DNA of 64,000 bases from Jiella marina (lineage in GTDB: Bacteria; Pseudomonadota; Alphaproteobacteria; Rhizobiales; Rhizobiaceae). The DNA lies in assembly GCF_024359545.1 (NCBI RefSeq), contig NZ_JAKQZG010000007.1, positions 186,001 through 250,000 on the forward strand, in the 5' to 3' direction. Of this stretch, positions 27,786-36,768 are shown one piece after another (the first letter of the stretch is position 1; each line of letters begins with the position of its first letter). Made by a program: the position numbers and the translations under genes. A model generated the notes under the pieces. It saw only the letters and a program-made list of their open reading frames with translations, ran no database searches and was not told the origin of the DNA.

Positions 27786-28421
27786 TCATGAAAGGCGGTC
27801 GAACCGGTAGACGAGTTCCGCCCCGCCGGAACCGCCATAGGCGAGTTCGGCCGTGACCATGGCGAAGGGTTCCACAAACCGGGCCATGCGCAGCGCGCCG
27901 GCGTCGAGCGGCTCGTATCCCGTGTCTTCGATGAGCTGTCGCGCGACCTCCTTCGCGGCAGGATCGTCGCCATAATAGAGGAGCTGCGGACGGGGCGAAC
28001 TGTCACACTTGGCGAAGACGGCGGACAGCGCCTCGCTGGGACAGGTATTGAACGCGCAGACGAGCCGCGCTTCCGGCAGGCGGCGGTCAAGCTCCTCCGC
28101 GCCAGAGGTGGTCGTGCCGAGAACGAGGTCGCGATCCTCTTCGTCGAGGGGAATGCAGCAGTTGACGACGACCTTGCCGTCGAGCGAGCCCGCCTTGCCG
28201 AGGACGTCGTCGATACGCGACCAGTGGACCGCGATGAGCACGGCGTCAGCGTCCTTCGCCGCGTCCGCCGGGCTCTCGGCGCGGCCATTCGTGGCCTTTG
28301 CAAGGTCTTCGAGTTTTCGGCTGCTTCGCGAATAGGCGAAGGTGACGCTGTGGCCCGCCTTCGCCCAGATGGTTCCGAGAGCGCCGCCCATGCGGCCGGA
28401 ACCCAGTATGGCGATCTTCAT
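27786..28421 (-). CDS. NADPH-dependent F420 reductase-like NAD(P)-binding protein
   Basis: A 211-residue Rossmann protein. The dinucleotide loop is ILGSGRMGGALG at the N-terminus, followed by VTFAYSRSS, whose Ser/Arg suggest NADP preference. The middle AVLIAVHWSRIDDVL and the C-terminal helix are typical of the NpdG/F420-reductase-like (COG2085) group. The family acts on various carbonyl or quinone-like substrates, so the true substrate here is unknown. It is divergent from a LysR gene that probably controls it. Confidence 0.87.
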   Translation of the reverse strand: MKIAILGSGRMGGALGTIWAKAGHSVTFAYSRSSRKLEDLAKATNGRAESPADAAKDADAVLIAVHWSRIDDVLGKAGSLDGKVVVNCCIPLDEEDRDLVLGTTTSGAEELDRRLPEARLVCAFNTCPSEALSAVFAKCDSSPRPQLLYYGDDPAAKEVARQLIEDTGYEPLDAGALRMARFVEPFAMVTAELAYGGSGGAELVYRFDRLS

Positions 28422-28468
28422 CCTGAGCCTCCTTCGGGACCGTTCACGAACGCGATATGGGTCCTTTC

Positions 28469-28499
28469 TCTTCTGCGCAAACAGGCGATAAACAGAAGA
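28469..28499. promoter_or_regulatory. Inverted repeat in the LysR divergent gap
   Basis: TCTTCTG and CAGAAGA are perfect inverted 7-mers 17 bases apart, in the 99-base gap between the divergent reductase and LysR genes. Regulators of the LysR family often bind such spaced dyads. No direct proof. Confidence 0.35.
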
Positions 28500-28520
28500 A
28501 CATCAGAGAGGTGCTCATAA

Positions 28521-29414
28521 ATGCTGCGCGAGAACATGGCCGATCTGTTGTCTTTCATCGCCGTCGCCCAGGAAGGAAGCTTCACCCGTGCCGCGGCCCA
28601 GATCGGTGTGTCCCAGTCGGCGCTGAGCCATTCGGTGCGGGCGCTGGAACAGCGGCTCGGCCTTCGCCTGTTGACGCGCACGACGCGCAAGGTCTCGCCG
28701 ACGGCCGAAGGCCAGCGGGTCCTCGAGCGCATTGCGCCGTCTTTTGCCGACATCGAAAAGGAGCTCTGGGCGCTGATCGAAACGAAGGACCGGCCGGCAG
28801 GGACGATCCGCATGACGATGCTGGACCATTCGGCCGAGACTTTGGTCTGGCCGAAGCTCGCGCCGGTGCTGAGGAACTACCCGGAACTGAAGGTGGAGAT
28901 CGTCACCGACTATGCGCTGGCGGACATCGTCGGAGACCGGTTCGACGCCGGTGTGCGGCTTGGCGAGCAGGTCTCCGAAGGGATGATCGCCGTTCGCATC
29001 GGGCCCGACTTCAGGATGCTGGTGGTTGGTTCGCCGGCCTATTTGGCAGAGCGCGGCACGCCTTCCGTGCCGCAGGACCTGACCGGCCACGACTGCATCA
29101 ATCTGCGTCTGCCGACCCATGGCGGACTCTACGCCTGGGAATTCGAGAAGGATGGCCGGGAGATGCGAGTACGCGTCGACGGCCAGATGACCTTCAACGC
29201 CATAGGACCGGTGGTCGAGGCAGCCTTGTCGGGCTACGGGCTGGGCTATGCCCCGGAGGATCTGGTCCTGCCCCATATCGAGGCTGGCCGGCTCGTTTCG
29301 GTGCTCGAGGATTGGTGTCCGCCCTTTCCGGGCTATTACCTCTACTACCCGCATCGCCGCCAGCATTCGGCCGCCTTCAGCGTCATCCTCGAGGCCCTGC
29401 GCCACCGGGGATAG
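28521..29414 (+). CDS. LysR-family transcriptional regulator
   Basis: A 297-residue regulator. The N-terminal helix-turn-helix (about residues 7-65) has FIAVAQEGSFTRAAAQIGVSQ and ALSHSVRALEQRLGLRLLTR, and a linker helix leads into the periplasmic-binding-like effector domain (about 90-295). The sub-family resembles AaeR/DmlR-type regulators of small oxidoreductases. It is divergent from the F420-reductase-like gene with only 99 bases between starts, the usual layout for LysR control of the neighbour. Confidence 0.93.
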   Translation: MLRENMADLLSFIAVAQEGSFTRAAAQIGVSQSALSHSVRALEQRLGLRLLTRTTRKVSPTAEGQRVLERIAPSFADIEKELWALIETKDRPAGTIRMTMLDHSAETLVWPKLAPVLRNYPELKVEIVTDYALADIVGDRFDAGVRLGEQVSEGMIAVRIGPDFRMLVVGSPAYLAERGTPSVPQDLTGHDCINLRLPTHGGLYAWEFEKDGREMRVRVDGQMTFNAIGPVVEAALSGYGLGYAPEDLVLPHIEAGRLVSVLEDWCPPFPGYYLYYPHRRQHSAAFSVILEALRHRG

Positions 29415-29793
29415 TCGCAGGGCTTCCATGGCTGCGGTCAGCGACAAGGAACAGGCGAGGGCTGCGATCTCTCACGCATGGGATCGATCCTCTCGCATTG
29501 GGCTGGCTAGGCGGCGGCCGGTCACTGACTTCGGTGGTCCGGCGTTGGGGGCGCCGAGGATCCGAGAGACAACGACCCGGGAGGTGCTCGCCGGGCAAAT
29601 CCGACCGACAGGAGTGATGAGACCGGCACATCGATGCGGCAACGCTGACCATCGGCATTCATGAGCCCCGTTCACATGAGCTAGCGGAATTCTCACCTGA
29701 AACGAGCGAGTGGCTGGATGTAGGCTTCGACAATGCGCGCCGAGCGACGGTCGGCATGCCGGCCGCGCTCCTTCGCTCGAGTTGGAAAGAGTC
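29415..29793. other. Gap of 379 bases without a recognised gene
   Basis: Separates the LysR gene from the Gfo/Idh/MocA oxidoreductase on the same strand. No convincing reading frame or terminator was seen. The last 100 bases presumably carry the promoter of the next gene. Confidence 0.5.
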
Positions 29794-30879
29794 ATGACCA
29801 GCAAACAGTACCGGATCGGCTTCATCGGCCTCAATCCCGATTCTCACTGGGCGGCGACCGCCCATGTTCCTGCCCTCAAGTCTCTTTCGGACCGCTTCAG
29901 CATCGACGGCGTCGCCAACAGCACGCCCGAAAGCGCCAAGCGGACGGCGGATGCCCTCGGCATTCAGGCCTACGACAGCGCAGGGGCGCTCTGTGCTTCG
30001 CCCGACATCGACATCGTCGTGGTGACCGTGAAGGTTCCGCATCATCTTGAACTCGTCACCACAGCCCTGAACGCCGGCAAGAACGTCTATTGCGAGTGGC
30101 CGCTCGGCAATGGTATCGACGAGGCACGCCAGCTTGCGGCACTCGCCGCCGAAAAAGGCGTGGTCGCGGTGTGCGGCACGCAGGCGCGCATGGCCGTCGA
30201 GGTCGCGCATCTTCGCGGCCTCGTCATGGACGGTTTCGTCGGAAAGGTGCTTTCCACGACGCTCGTCGGATCGGGGGGCAATTGGTCTGGAGAGACGGTC
30301 GCGGATCTCGCCTATCTGTTCGACGCCGCCAACGGCGCGACGATGCAATCGATCCCGCTCGCCCATACGCTCGCGGCGGTGGGCGAGGTGCTGGGTCCGA
30401 TCGCCAGGTTGGACGGCCAATTCGCCAGCAATTTCAAGACCGTTAATGTCACCGATAGCGGCGAGACGCGACCGAAGACAGCCCCTGACCAGATCATGGC
30501 GACCGGTACGCTGGAAAGCGGCGCTGCCCTGGTGGTCCACTATCGCGGAGGCTCATCGCGCGGGACGAATCTTCTCTGGGAGATCAACGGCAGCGAAGGC
30601 GACATCCAGGTTACCGGGACGAGCGGCCATGGCCAGATGACGCAGCTTTCGCTGCGCGGTGCCCGCGGCAGTGACCGCGAGATGGCGCCTCTCGATCCTC
30701 CGGCCTCGGCCTATGAGGGCCTGCCGGACAGCGCCCTCGTCCGCAACGTCGCCGGCGTTTATGCGCGAATGGCCGACGATCTTGACAACGGCACGCGGAC
30801 AGCCCCGAGCTTCGCGGATGCCGTGCGGCTTCATGAAGTCGTCGACATGCTGGAGCAGACCGCCAAGGCGAAAAGCTGA
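29794..30879 (+). CDS. Gfo/Idh/MocA-family oxidoreductase
   Basis: A 361-residue NAD(P)-dependent oxidoreductase. The N-terminal Rossmann domain begins YRIGFIGLNPDSHWAATAH; the usual GxGxxG loop is replaced by GLNPDS, as in the Gal80-like branch. The catalytic-region EWPLGNGIDEARQLAALA (EKP-like loop with W in place of K) and the C-terminal alpha/beta domain follow. Loss of the usual Lys in the EKP motif and the Gal80-like loop leave open whether it is an active enzyme or a regulator-like relative. The ATG at 29794 follows a GGAAAGAG ribosome site. Confidence 0.85.
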   Translation: MTSKQYRIGFIGLNPDSHWAATAHVPALKSLSDRFSIDGVANSTPESAKRTADALGIQAYDSAGALCASPDIDIVVVTVKVPHHLELVTTALNAGKNVYCEWPLGNGIDEARQLAALAAEKGVVAVCGTQARMAVEVAHLRGLVMDGFVGKVLSTTLVGSGGNWSGETVADLAYLFDAANGATMQSIPLAHTLAAVGEVLGPIARLDGQFASNFKTVNVTDSGETRPKTAPDQIMATGTLESGAALVVHYRGGSSRGTNLLWEINGSEGDIQVTGTSGHGQMTQLSLRGARGSDREMAPLDPPASAYEGLPDSALVRNVAGVYARMADDLDNGTRTAPSFADAVRLHEVVDMLEQTAKAKS

Positions 30880-31048
30880 ACACCCCTGGCCTTGGCGGAG
30901 AGCTTCTGTCGCTGGCCAGGGGGTCTCAGAGCCTTCGGCGGCGGGCCGCATGCGCAGAGAACCACAAGGACCAGCAGGCACGGCTCGGCATCTGGGTTTC
31001 CGCCACCGCCGACGAGTGCCGGGCCCGCCTTTCACCGGACGAGGAACG

Positions 31049-31531
31049 ATGCTTCAGAAACGAATTCTGGCCGCCGGCGCCATCTGGCCGATCGCGCGCT
31101 GCCTGATCCTGGTCGGCGCCGTGTGCGGACTCGCCGACTTGCGCCTGGCGCTGGCCCAGTCCATCGAACAGGAGAACACCATGAAGATCCAACTCGTGGT
31201 CGGCGACACGATCCTGCCGGCAACACTCGACGACAGCCCCTCGGCACGCGATTTCGCCGCGCTCCTGCCGCTGGAACTTGATCTGAAAGACTATGCCTCG
31301 ACGGAAAAAGTCTCGGATCTTCCCCGGCGGCTCAGCATCGAGGGGGCACCGAAAAGCTACACGCCCGAGGCTGGCGACATCACTTATTATGCCCCGTGGG
31401 GCAATCTCGCGATCTTTTATCGCAGCTTCCAGAACTCGGCTGGCCTCGTGCGGCTCGGAAGCTTCGACGGCGACATCGACGCCCTGATGAAGAGCCAGCC
31501 ATTTTCGGTCCGCATCGAACAGGCCAACTGA
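31049..31531 (+). CDS. Exported cyclophilin-like fold protein
   Basis: A 160-residue protein. The N-terminal signal peptide (about residues 1-37, ending ALAQS) is followed by a domain of about 115 residues with the pattern of the cyclophilin-like family: MKIQLVVGDTILPATLDDSPSARDFAALLPLELDL, PEAGDITYYAPWGNLAIFY and a short GLVRLG strand before the end. Many homologues lack a signal peptide and begin at the internal Met, so secretion is a feature of this copy. Prolyl-isomerase activity is not established for the family. Confidence 0.8.
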   Translation: MLQKRILAAGAIWPIARCLILVGAVCGLADLRLALAQSIEQENTMKIQLVVGDTILPATLDDSPSARDFAALLPLELDLKDYASTEKVSDLPRRLSIEGAPKSYTPEAGDITYYAPWGNLAIFYRSFQNSAGLVRLGSFDGDIDALMKSQPFSVRIEQAN

Positions 31532-31887
31532 CCGGCCCGGCGCTGCGCCCCGGGCAGGCCGGGCAACGCCAGTTCCGCCCCTTTCACTGCGACCAACGCC
31601 GCGCGGGCGATCCGAGAGACGTGACGATGCGCCCAACCCATCGCTTCTCTTCCTGGACAATGGCGAGAAGCCCCTTCACATGTCCTCGCGTCTGCGCCAG
31701 CGATCGCACCAAGGAAGAGGCGCGGCCTGTTTCCCGTTGCGACGTCGGTGGTGTCGACGGCCGGCGCGGGGTCGCCCATCATCATCCGTCATACGCGTGA
31801 CGGACGGGTCGAGCATGGCCAACCCGAAGGTCGGGGATTGGATGTTTCAAAGCTCTGCCGGCGAGTCTGCGGGCTGCGTCCGCCGTC
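31532..31887. other. Convergent gap of 356 bases with a GC-rich hairpin
   Basis: Lies between the convergent cyclophilin-like and amidase genes. At its left edge, inverted CCGGCC (31532-31537) and GGCCGG (31557-31562) enclose a second GCGC stem and may end the rightward transcript, although no T-tract follows. Nothing coding was recognised in the rest. Confidence 0.45.
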
Positions 31888-33261
31888 CTACCGGGGCGTA
31901 TGGCGCTCGACCACCGAGGCGGCCCGCACGACGTTCGCTTCGTCAAAGGCGGCGCCGGCGATCTGAAAGCCGATCGGCAGCCCCTTGGAATCGAAGCCGC
32001 AAGGAATGCTGATCGCCGGCAGACCGAGGAGGTTCCATGGGTAGGTGAAGCGCCAGGAGGTCTCGAGAACCGCCTCCCGCTTGCCGCCCAGCACGACCTC
32101 CTTCTGGCCGATTTCCCAGGCGGTGATCGGCATGGTCGGGCCGACGACGACGTCGACGCGGGAAAAGACGTCCTGAAACCGCTGCGCCAGCAGTTCCCGG
32201 TAGCGCTCGGCCTGCAGATAGTCCGAGCCTGTCACCAGCCGGCCCATCTCGACCAGCATCCGCACGTCCTCGGCATAGGCGTCGACATGGCCCGCCGCGA
32301 TATGGGGAAGGTGATAGGCGGTCGAGGACGACAGCTCGACGGCGAAGATCGCGCCGAGCCCGTATTTCAGTTCGGGAACCTCGAATTCGACGATGGTCGC
32401 GCCGAGGCGACCCAGCAGCGCGATCGCCGCTTCGACCGAGCGTTCGACCTCGGGGTCCAGGGCTTCGAAGAAGTGGTTGCGGCAGACTCCGACGCGAAGG
32501 CCTCGTGCGTCCTGCGTCAGCGCTTGCGAGAGATCGCTCGGCGGTTCGTTGGCCGAACCCGGGTCGCCGGGATCGTAGCCCGACATCACGTCGACGAGGA
32601 GGGCCGCATCCGCGACGTTGCGGGCGAGGGGGCCGGCATGGTCGAGCGACCAGGAATGCGGGACGATGCCGGAGCGGCCGATCCGGCCGAAGGTCGGCTT
32701 GAAGCCCACATTGCCGCAAAGGCTTGCCGGGATGCGGATCGATCCGCCGGTATCCGAGCCCGTGGCGGCGAGACAGAAGCCGGCCGTGACCGCGGCGCCC
32801 GAGCCGCCGCTCGATCCGCCCGGCACGCGGCTTTCGTCATAGGGATTGCAGGTGGGAGGCGTTTCCATGCCCCAAGCGAATTCATGCATCCGCGTCTTGC
32901 CGATGAAGATCGCTCCGGCCGCTCGCAGCCTGGCGATGGCCGCCCCATCCTCTTGCGGAAAGGCAATGGCGGCTTCAGTACCCGCCGTCGTCGGCATGCC
33001 GGCGGTGAGATAGTTGTCCTTGACCGCAATCGGGATGCCGTGAAGAGGTCCGGTGGCGATCCCGGAGGTTGCCGCCGCGTCGGCGCGGCGACCTTGTTCC
33101 AAGGCGTCCTCGGCGACGTGGACGAAGGATTTCAACACTCCGTCGCGCGCTTCGATATTCGCGAGACATCTGGCCACGAGATCAGCCGAGGAAAGCTTGC
33201 CTGCCCGCACTGCCGCCGCCACGTCGGTGAGGGGTGACTTCAATGCTTCGTCCGGCGTCAT
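31888..33261 (-). CDS. Amidase-signature family amidase
   Basis: A 457-residue hydrolase of the amidase-signature family. The Ser-cisSer-Lys triad is visible: Lys 81 in GIPIAVKDN, cis-Ser 150 in VPGGSSGGSGAA and nucleophile Ser 174 in GSDTGGSIRIPA. It is the last gene of an eight-gene operon, and its ATG overlaps the stop of the AtzG-like small gene by four bases. Relatives include the AtzE biuret hydrolase and GatA. The GatC-like small partner and the amide-type importer suggest hydrolysis of an imported amide or carbamoyl compound; the substrate is not known. Confidence 0.92.
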   Translation of the reverse strand: MTPDEALKSPLTDVAAAVRAGKLSSADLVARCLANIEARDGVLKSFVHVAEDALEQGRRADAAATSGIATGPLHGIPIAVKDNYLTAGMPTTAGTEAAIAFPQEDGAAIARLRAAGAIFIGKTRMHEFAWGMETPPTCNPYDESRVPGGSSGGSGAAVTAGFCLAATGSDTGGSIRIPASLCGNVGFKPTFGRIGRSGIVPHSWSLDHAGPLARNVADAALLVDVMSGYDPGDPGSANEPPSDLSQALTQDARGLRVGVCRNHFFEALDPEVERSVEAAIALLGRLGATIVEFEVPELKYGLGAIFAVELSSSTAYHLPHIAAGHVDAYAEDVRMLVEMGRLVTGSDYLQAERYRELLAQRFQDVFSRVDVVVGPTMPITAWEIGQKEVVLGGKREAVLETSWRFTYPWNLLGLPAISIPCGFDSKGLPIGFQIAGAAFDEANVVRAASVVERHTPR

Positions 33262-33452
33262 GGCTTCTTCTCCTGGCGGCGCAGCGGCCGATAGACCACC
33301 GCCGGGTGGGTTTCGCCGAGATCGAGCGACCTCAAGATCTCGACTTGCCGGGCGATCGCTGCATAGGCGGTGCGGACTTCCTCCAGCCGGTCGGTGCGGA
33401 TGAGGGTTTCCGGATCGGCTTTGCGTTGGCCGGTTCTGGTATCTTCGCTCAT
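33258..33452 (-). CDS. AtzG/GatC-like small subunit partner of the amidase
   Basis: A 64-residue protein. The pattern RLEEVRTAYAAIARQVEILRSLDL followed by HPAVVYRP matches the small DUF4089/AtzG family, whose C-terminal PAPVFRP-like tail packs on its amidase in the way GatC packs on GatA. The gene is short and easily missed, but four-base overlaps with both neighbours (the DUF1028 gene upstream and the amidase downstream) make it almost certainly translated. It probably stabilises the amidase. Confidence 0.8.
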   Translation of the reverse strand: MSEDTRTGQRKADPETLIRTDRLEEVRTAYAAIARQVEILRSLDLGETHPAVVYRPLRRQEKKP

Positions 33453-34195
33453 GGCTGGTCGCTCCCTCCGCCGCCGGGCCGTTCGGGCGGGGACTTCAAC
33501 AAAAGCTCCATGACGCTCGGCGGGAAAGCGCTCGGCGCGTCCCGCTTCGGCATTCCTTCCACGAAGGGCATCAATTGCAATTTGGCGATTTCGTAGGTCT
33601 CCCGCAGCCGTGCGATCGGCGCCGGATCCTCGTCGACCCGCAGGTCGACCTTTGCGTAGGCCTCTGACCCGAAGACCAGGAGGCCAGCCGCCTGCTTGCC
33701 GCGCTTGTCGCCGCCCACGGCCTGGGCCGCTTCCAGGCATTTCAGCAACCGTTCGGCCAGGCTGTCCTGGGGATTCGCTTCGAAGGTGGCGGCGAGCGCG
33801 GCGATCACGTCGGGTCCGGTAAGCATGTTGCCCTGGGCGCTGAAATCATCGCCGGTCTTCGAGTCATGCCAAGTGGTGCAGGACTCGCCGGTCCACACGG
33901 CAGATCCGCCCATTGCATCCACCACGCCGACCTGGCGAAGCCCGGCCTCGCTGTCGCTTTCGATCGCCCGCGCCAGGGCGGTCTCGGCATTGGCGCCGTC
34001 GGCAAGCGCATCCAGGATGGTGATGGCGAGATAGGGGTTCACCCAGGACTGGGTCGTCACGGCGCCCACGCCCGGTCGCACATAGGGGCAGATCGCACCG
34101 ACGGCCGGGACCGCCGAGGCCACTGCGACGCCGAGTTCGCCGGTTCGCGCGCAACGCCCGACGATCGAGAATGTGTTGGCTTCGATGCCCATCAT
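33449..34195 (-). CDS. DUF1028-family protein (Ntn-hydrolase-like)
   Basis: A 248-residue protein of the DUF1028 family. The conserved N-terminus NTFSIVGRCARTGELGVAV, the VGAICPYVRPGVGAVTTQSW stretch and the central QGNMLTG with an adjacent acidic region are typical. The fold resembles Ntn-hydrolases and some relatives lie in amidase and peptide-uptake operons, but no reaction is proven. ATGs at 34195 and 34192 are both possible starts. It lies 21 bases after the LivF-type ATPase and overlaps the small AtzG-like gene. Confidence 0.87.
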   Translation of the reverse strand: MMGIEANTFSIVGRCARTGELGVAVASAVPAVGAICPYVRPGVGAVTTQSWVNPYLAITILDALADGANAETALARAIESDSEAGLRQVGVVDAMGGSAVWTGESCTTWHDSKTGDDFSAQGNMLTGPDVIAALAATFEANPQDSLAERLLKCLEAAQAVGGDKRGKQAAGLLVFGSEAYAKVDLRVDEDPAPIARLRETYEIAKLQLMPFVEGMPKRDAPSAFPPSVMELLLKSPPERPGGGGSDQP

Positions 34196-34216
34196 CAACG
34201 TTGCCCCGCCATGAGC

Positions 34217-34948
34217 TCAGATCCGCAGGTGCTCTTCGAGCGTTGCCGCCGTGTCCGCATGGGCCACGTCGCCCCGCTCGACGATCTCGCCGATCTTGAG
34301 GATGGCGTAGCGGTCGGCGACCGAAAGCGCGAAGGGCAGGTTCTGCTCGACGAGGAGAATGGCGACGCCGTTCTTCTCCTTGGTCGCCTGCAGGACCTCC
34401 GCCATCCTGGCGATCATCGTGGGCTGCAGACCTTCGGATATCTCGTCGATCAGCATGATCTGCGGACGGGCGATCAGGGCTCGGGAGAGAAGAAGCATCT
34501 TCTGCTCGCCGCCCGACAGGGTGCCCGCCCCCTGGCGCAGGCGCTCGACAATACGGGGAAAGGCCGCTTCGACATCCTCCAGCCGTTCCTTCAGCAGCTT
34601 GTCGTTCTCGACGCCGAGCCGGAGGTTTTCCTCGACCGTCAGATCCTGGAAGATCGCGTATTCCTGCGGCGTATAGGCGACGGAGTGCTGGGCGATCAGA
34701 TGCGGCGGACGGTTGGTGATGTTCTCGCCGGCCAGGTGCACCTTGCCGCTGGAGGCGCGCACGAAACCCATGATGGTCTTCAGAAGCGTCGACTTGCCCA
34801 TGCCGTTCTTGCCGAGGATCACCAGGATCTCGCCAGCGGCGATGGAGAAGGATACGTCCCGCACCACCGGGGCCGCGTCGTAGCCGCTGGTGAGCCCTTC
34901 GACCGTCAGCACGCTTTCGGCAGATTCGGGTTTGCGAAGGGCGCTCAT
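34217..34948 (-). CDS. Branched-chain/amide-type ABC importer ATPase (LivF-like)
   Basis: A 243-residue ATPase of the LivF/UrtE type: Walker A LGKNGMGKST, signature LSGGEQKMLLLSRAL, Walker B IMLIDEISEGL (Ile-Ser in place of the common Pro-Ser) and an ILLVEQNLPFAL switch segment, in which Gln replaces the usual His as is normal for LivF proteins. The start overlaps the fused permease-ATPase stop by four bases. It is part of the amide/ureide uptake operon. Confidence 0.93.
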   Translation of the reverse strand: MSALRKPESAESVLTVEGLTSGYDAAPVVRDVSFSIAAGEILVILGKNGMGKSTLLKTIMGFVRASSGKVHLAGENITNRPPHLIAQHSVAYTPQEYAIFQDLTVEENLRLGVENDKLLKERLEDVEAAFPRIVERLRQGAGTLSGGEQKMLLLSRALIARPQIMLIDEISEGLQPTMIARMAEVLQATKEKNGVAILLVEQNLPFALSVADRYAILKIGEIVERGDVAHADTAATLEEHLRI

Positions 34949-36768
34949 GCCGGCGTCTCCGTCTCCTGGCCCGAATAGACCGCTTTGACGAGGTCTGAGG
35001 AGACGACCTCCTCGACGCTGCCGTCGAGCAGCATCTTGCCCTGGTGGAGCACGACGATCCGGTTGGAGATCTCTCGGACGAAATCGAGATCGTGCTCGAT
35101 GAGGAAAACGCAAAGGCCATAGTCCTCGACGAGACGCGTCAGCACGTCTCCGATCGCCGTGCGTTCCGGTTTGGTCAGGCCCGCCGTCGGCTCGTCCAGA
35201 AGCAGGACACGCGGTTCCGTCGCCAGGACCATCGCGAGTTCCAGGCCGCGCTTCATGCCGTGGGAGAGATAGCGCGTCTCCAGCCCCAGCTGACGGTCCA
35301 GGCCGGTGGCCTTGAGGATCTCCAGCGCCGGCTCGGGGAGGGCGACCCTTTCGGTGCGTTCGAGATAGCTGGCGCCGTCGATGCGGTAGCGGGCGAGTCG
35401 CAGACAGTCGCCGACCGTGAGGCTGTCGAACAGGCTGGTGTTCTGGAAACTCCGCCCGACGCCGAGCTCGACGATCTTTTGCGGCGATCGGCGGCCGATC
35501 TTCTCGCCGGCGATCACCACCTCGCCGCTGGTTCGTTCGCCGCCATTGCTGATACAGCGCATCAAGGTGGTCTTGCCGGCGCCGTTCGGGCCGACGATGG
35601 ACAGAAGTTCGCCGCGGCGCCCCACGACTTCGATGCCATCGAGCACGGTCAGGCTGCCATAGCGGCAGGTGAGCGCTTCGATCAGGATCGGAGCCTTGTC
35701 GTCGGACAGGTTTTCCTCGAGCCGACGGCTCTTGGCCGGAACCAGCGTCACGTTCGATCTGTGGCGATGCGCGGCGGTTTCGTCCTTGCCGCGGGCCTTG
35801 TAGCGCCGCCACGCACCGGTCACGAGCGAAGCGATGCCGTTCGGCAGAAGGATGATCACCACGACGAAAGCGACGCCGACGATGAATTTCCACAAGAACG
35901 GCAGGCTGCCCGACAGATAGGACGAGGTGACGTCGATGCCGATCGCACCGAGGATCGGGCCGATCAGTGTCGCCCGGCCGCCGAGCGCGACCCAGACGAG
36001 CGATTCCGTGCCGAGCAGGAAGCCGGCGAGTTCCGGCGCGACGACATTGGTAAAGGCGGCATAGCCGAAGCCGGCGATCGATCCGATCGCCCCGCAGACG
36101 ACGAAGAGCCCGGTCTTGATGGCCGAAACCGGGATGCCGAGATAGGCGCAGCGATCCTCGTTCTCGCGGATGGCGATCAGGATTCGGCCGAAGTCGCTCC
36201 GCACGAAGAGCCAGGCGAGCGAGGCGACCGTCACCAGAAGCACGCCGGCGATGATGAACCAGGTGTTGATCGACCAGTAATATGTCGGGAACCCGGACAG
36301 GCCGCTGCTCGAGCCGGTGAAACGGCCGCCGGAAAAGATGATCTGGACGAGGACGATCGGCAGGGCCAGCGTCATGATCGACGAATAGAGCGGCGAGGCG
36401 CCGTGATAGAACGACAGGAGGCCCACGAGCCAGGCGATCAGCCCCGCCGCCAGGATGCCGATCACCAGAGCCGCGACGAACCATCCCGGCCCGAAACCCC
36501 AATGGGTGAAGACCAGGGCGCAGGCATAGGCGCCGATGCCGAAAAAGGCGGACTGGCCGAAGGTCAGGATGCCCGTATAGCCCCAGACGAGATCGACCGT
36601 GAGTGCCAGAACCCCCAGGAAAAGGGCTCGGATCAGGACGTTGGTCAGATAGATGTCGAGATAGAGCGGCGCCGTCAGGACGACGGCGAGAGCCAGCGCC
36701 GCCGCGATCGCAGTGGTCCAGTAGGGTGACAAGGAACGCTGCGGCGTTTGCGAGGTGATGTCAGCCAC
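34945..36768 (-). CDS. Fused permease-ATPase (LivM-LivG) of the amide-type ABC importer
   Basis: A 607-residue fusion. The N-terminal LivM-like permease (about residues 1-320) has about eight or more helices and the DLVWGYTGILTFGQSAFFG family motif. After a charged linker (about 325-360) comes a LivG/UrtD-like ATPase with Walker A GPNGAGKTT, signature YLSHGMKRGLELAM (LSHG instead of LSGG, as in UrtD), Walker B VLLLDEP and switch His in FLIEHDLDFV. LivM and LivG are usually separate proteins. The start is the GTG at 36768, which opens VADITSQTP and overlaps the LivH stop by eight bases. Confidence 0.9.
   Translation of the reverse strand: MADITSQTPQRSLSPYWTTAIAAALALAVVLTAPLYLDIYLTNVLIRALFLGVLALTVDLVWGYTGILTFGQSAFFGIGAYACALVFTHWGFGPGWFVAALVIGILAAGLIAWLVGLLSFYHGASPLYSSIMTLALPIVLVQIIFSGGRFTGSSSGLSGFPTYYWSINTWFIIAGVLLVTVASLAWLFVRSDFGRILIAIRENEDRCAYLGIPVSAIKTGLFVVCGAIGSIAGFGYAAFTNVVAPELAGFLLGTESLVWVALGGRATLIGPILGAIGIDVTSSYLSGSLPFLWKFIVGVAFVVVIILLPNGIASLVTGAWRRYKARGKDETAAHRHRSNVTLVPAKSRRLEENLSDDKAPILIEALTCRYGSLTVLDGIEVVGRRGELLSIVGPNGAGKTTLMRCISNGGERTSGEVVIAGEKIGRRSPQKIVELGVGRSFQNTSLFDSLTVGDCLRLARYRIDGASYLERTERVALPEPALEILKATGLDRQLGLETRYLSHGMKRGLELAMVLATEPRVLLLDEPTAGLTKPERTAIGDVLTRLVEDYGLCVFLIEHDLDFVREISNRIVVLHQGKMLLDGSVEEVVSSDLVKAVYSGQETETPA

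Noticed and set aside
29560-31620. The 12-mer GATCCGAGAGAC occurring near 29564 and near 31609 as a repeat element
   Set aside because: Two copies of a 12-mer in about 2 kb without flanking similarity are too little to call a repeat family.
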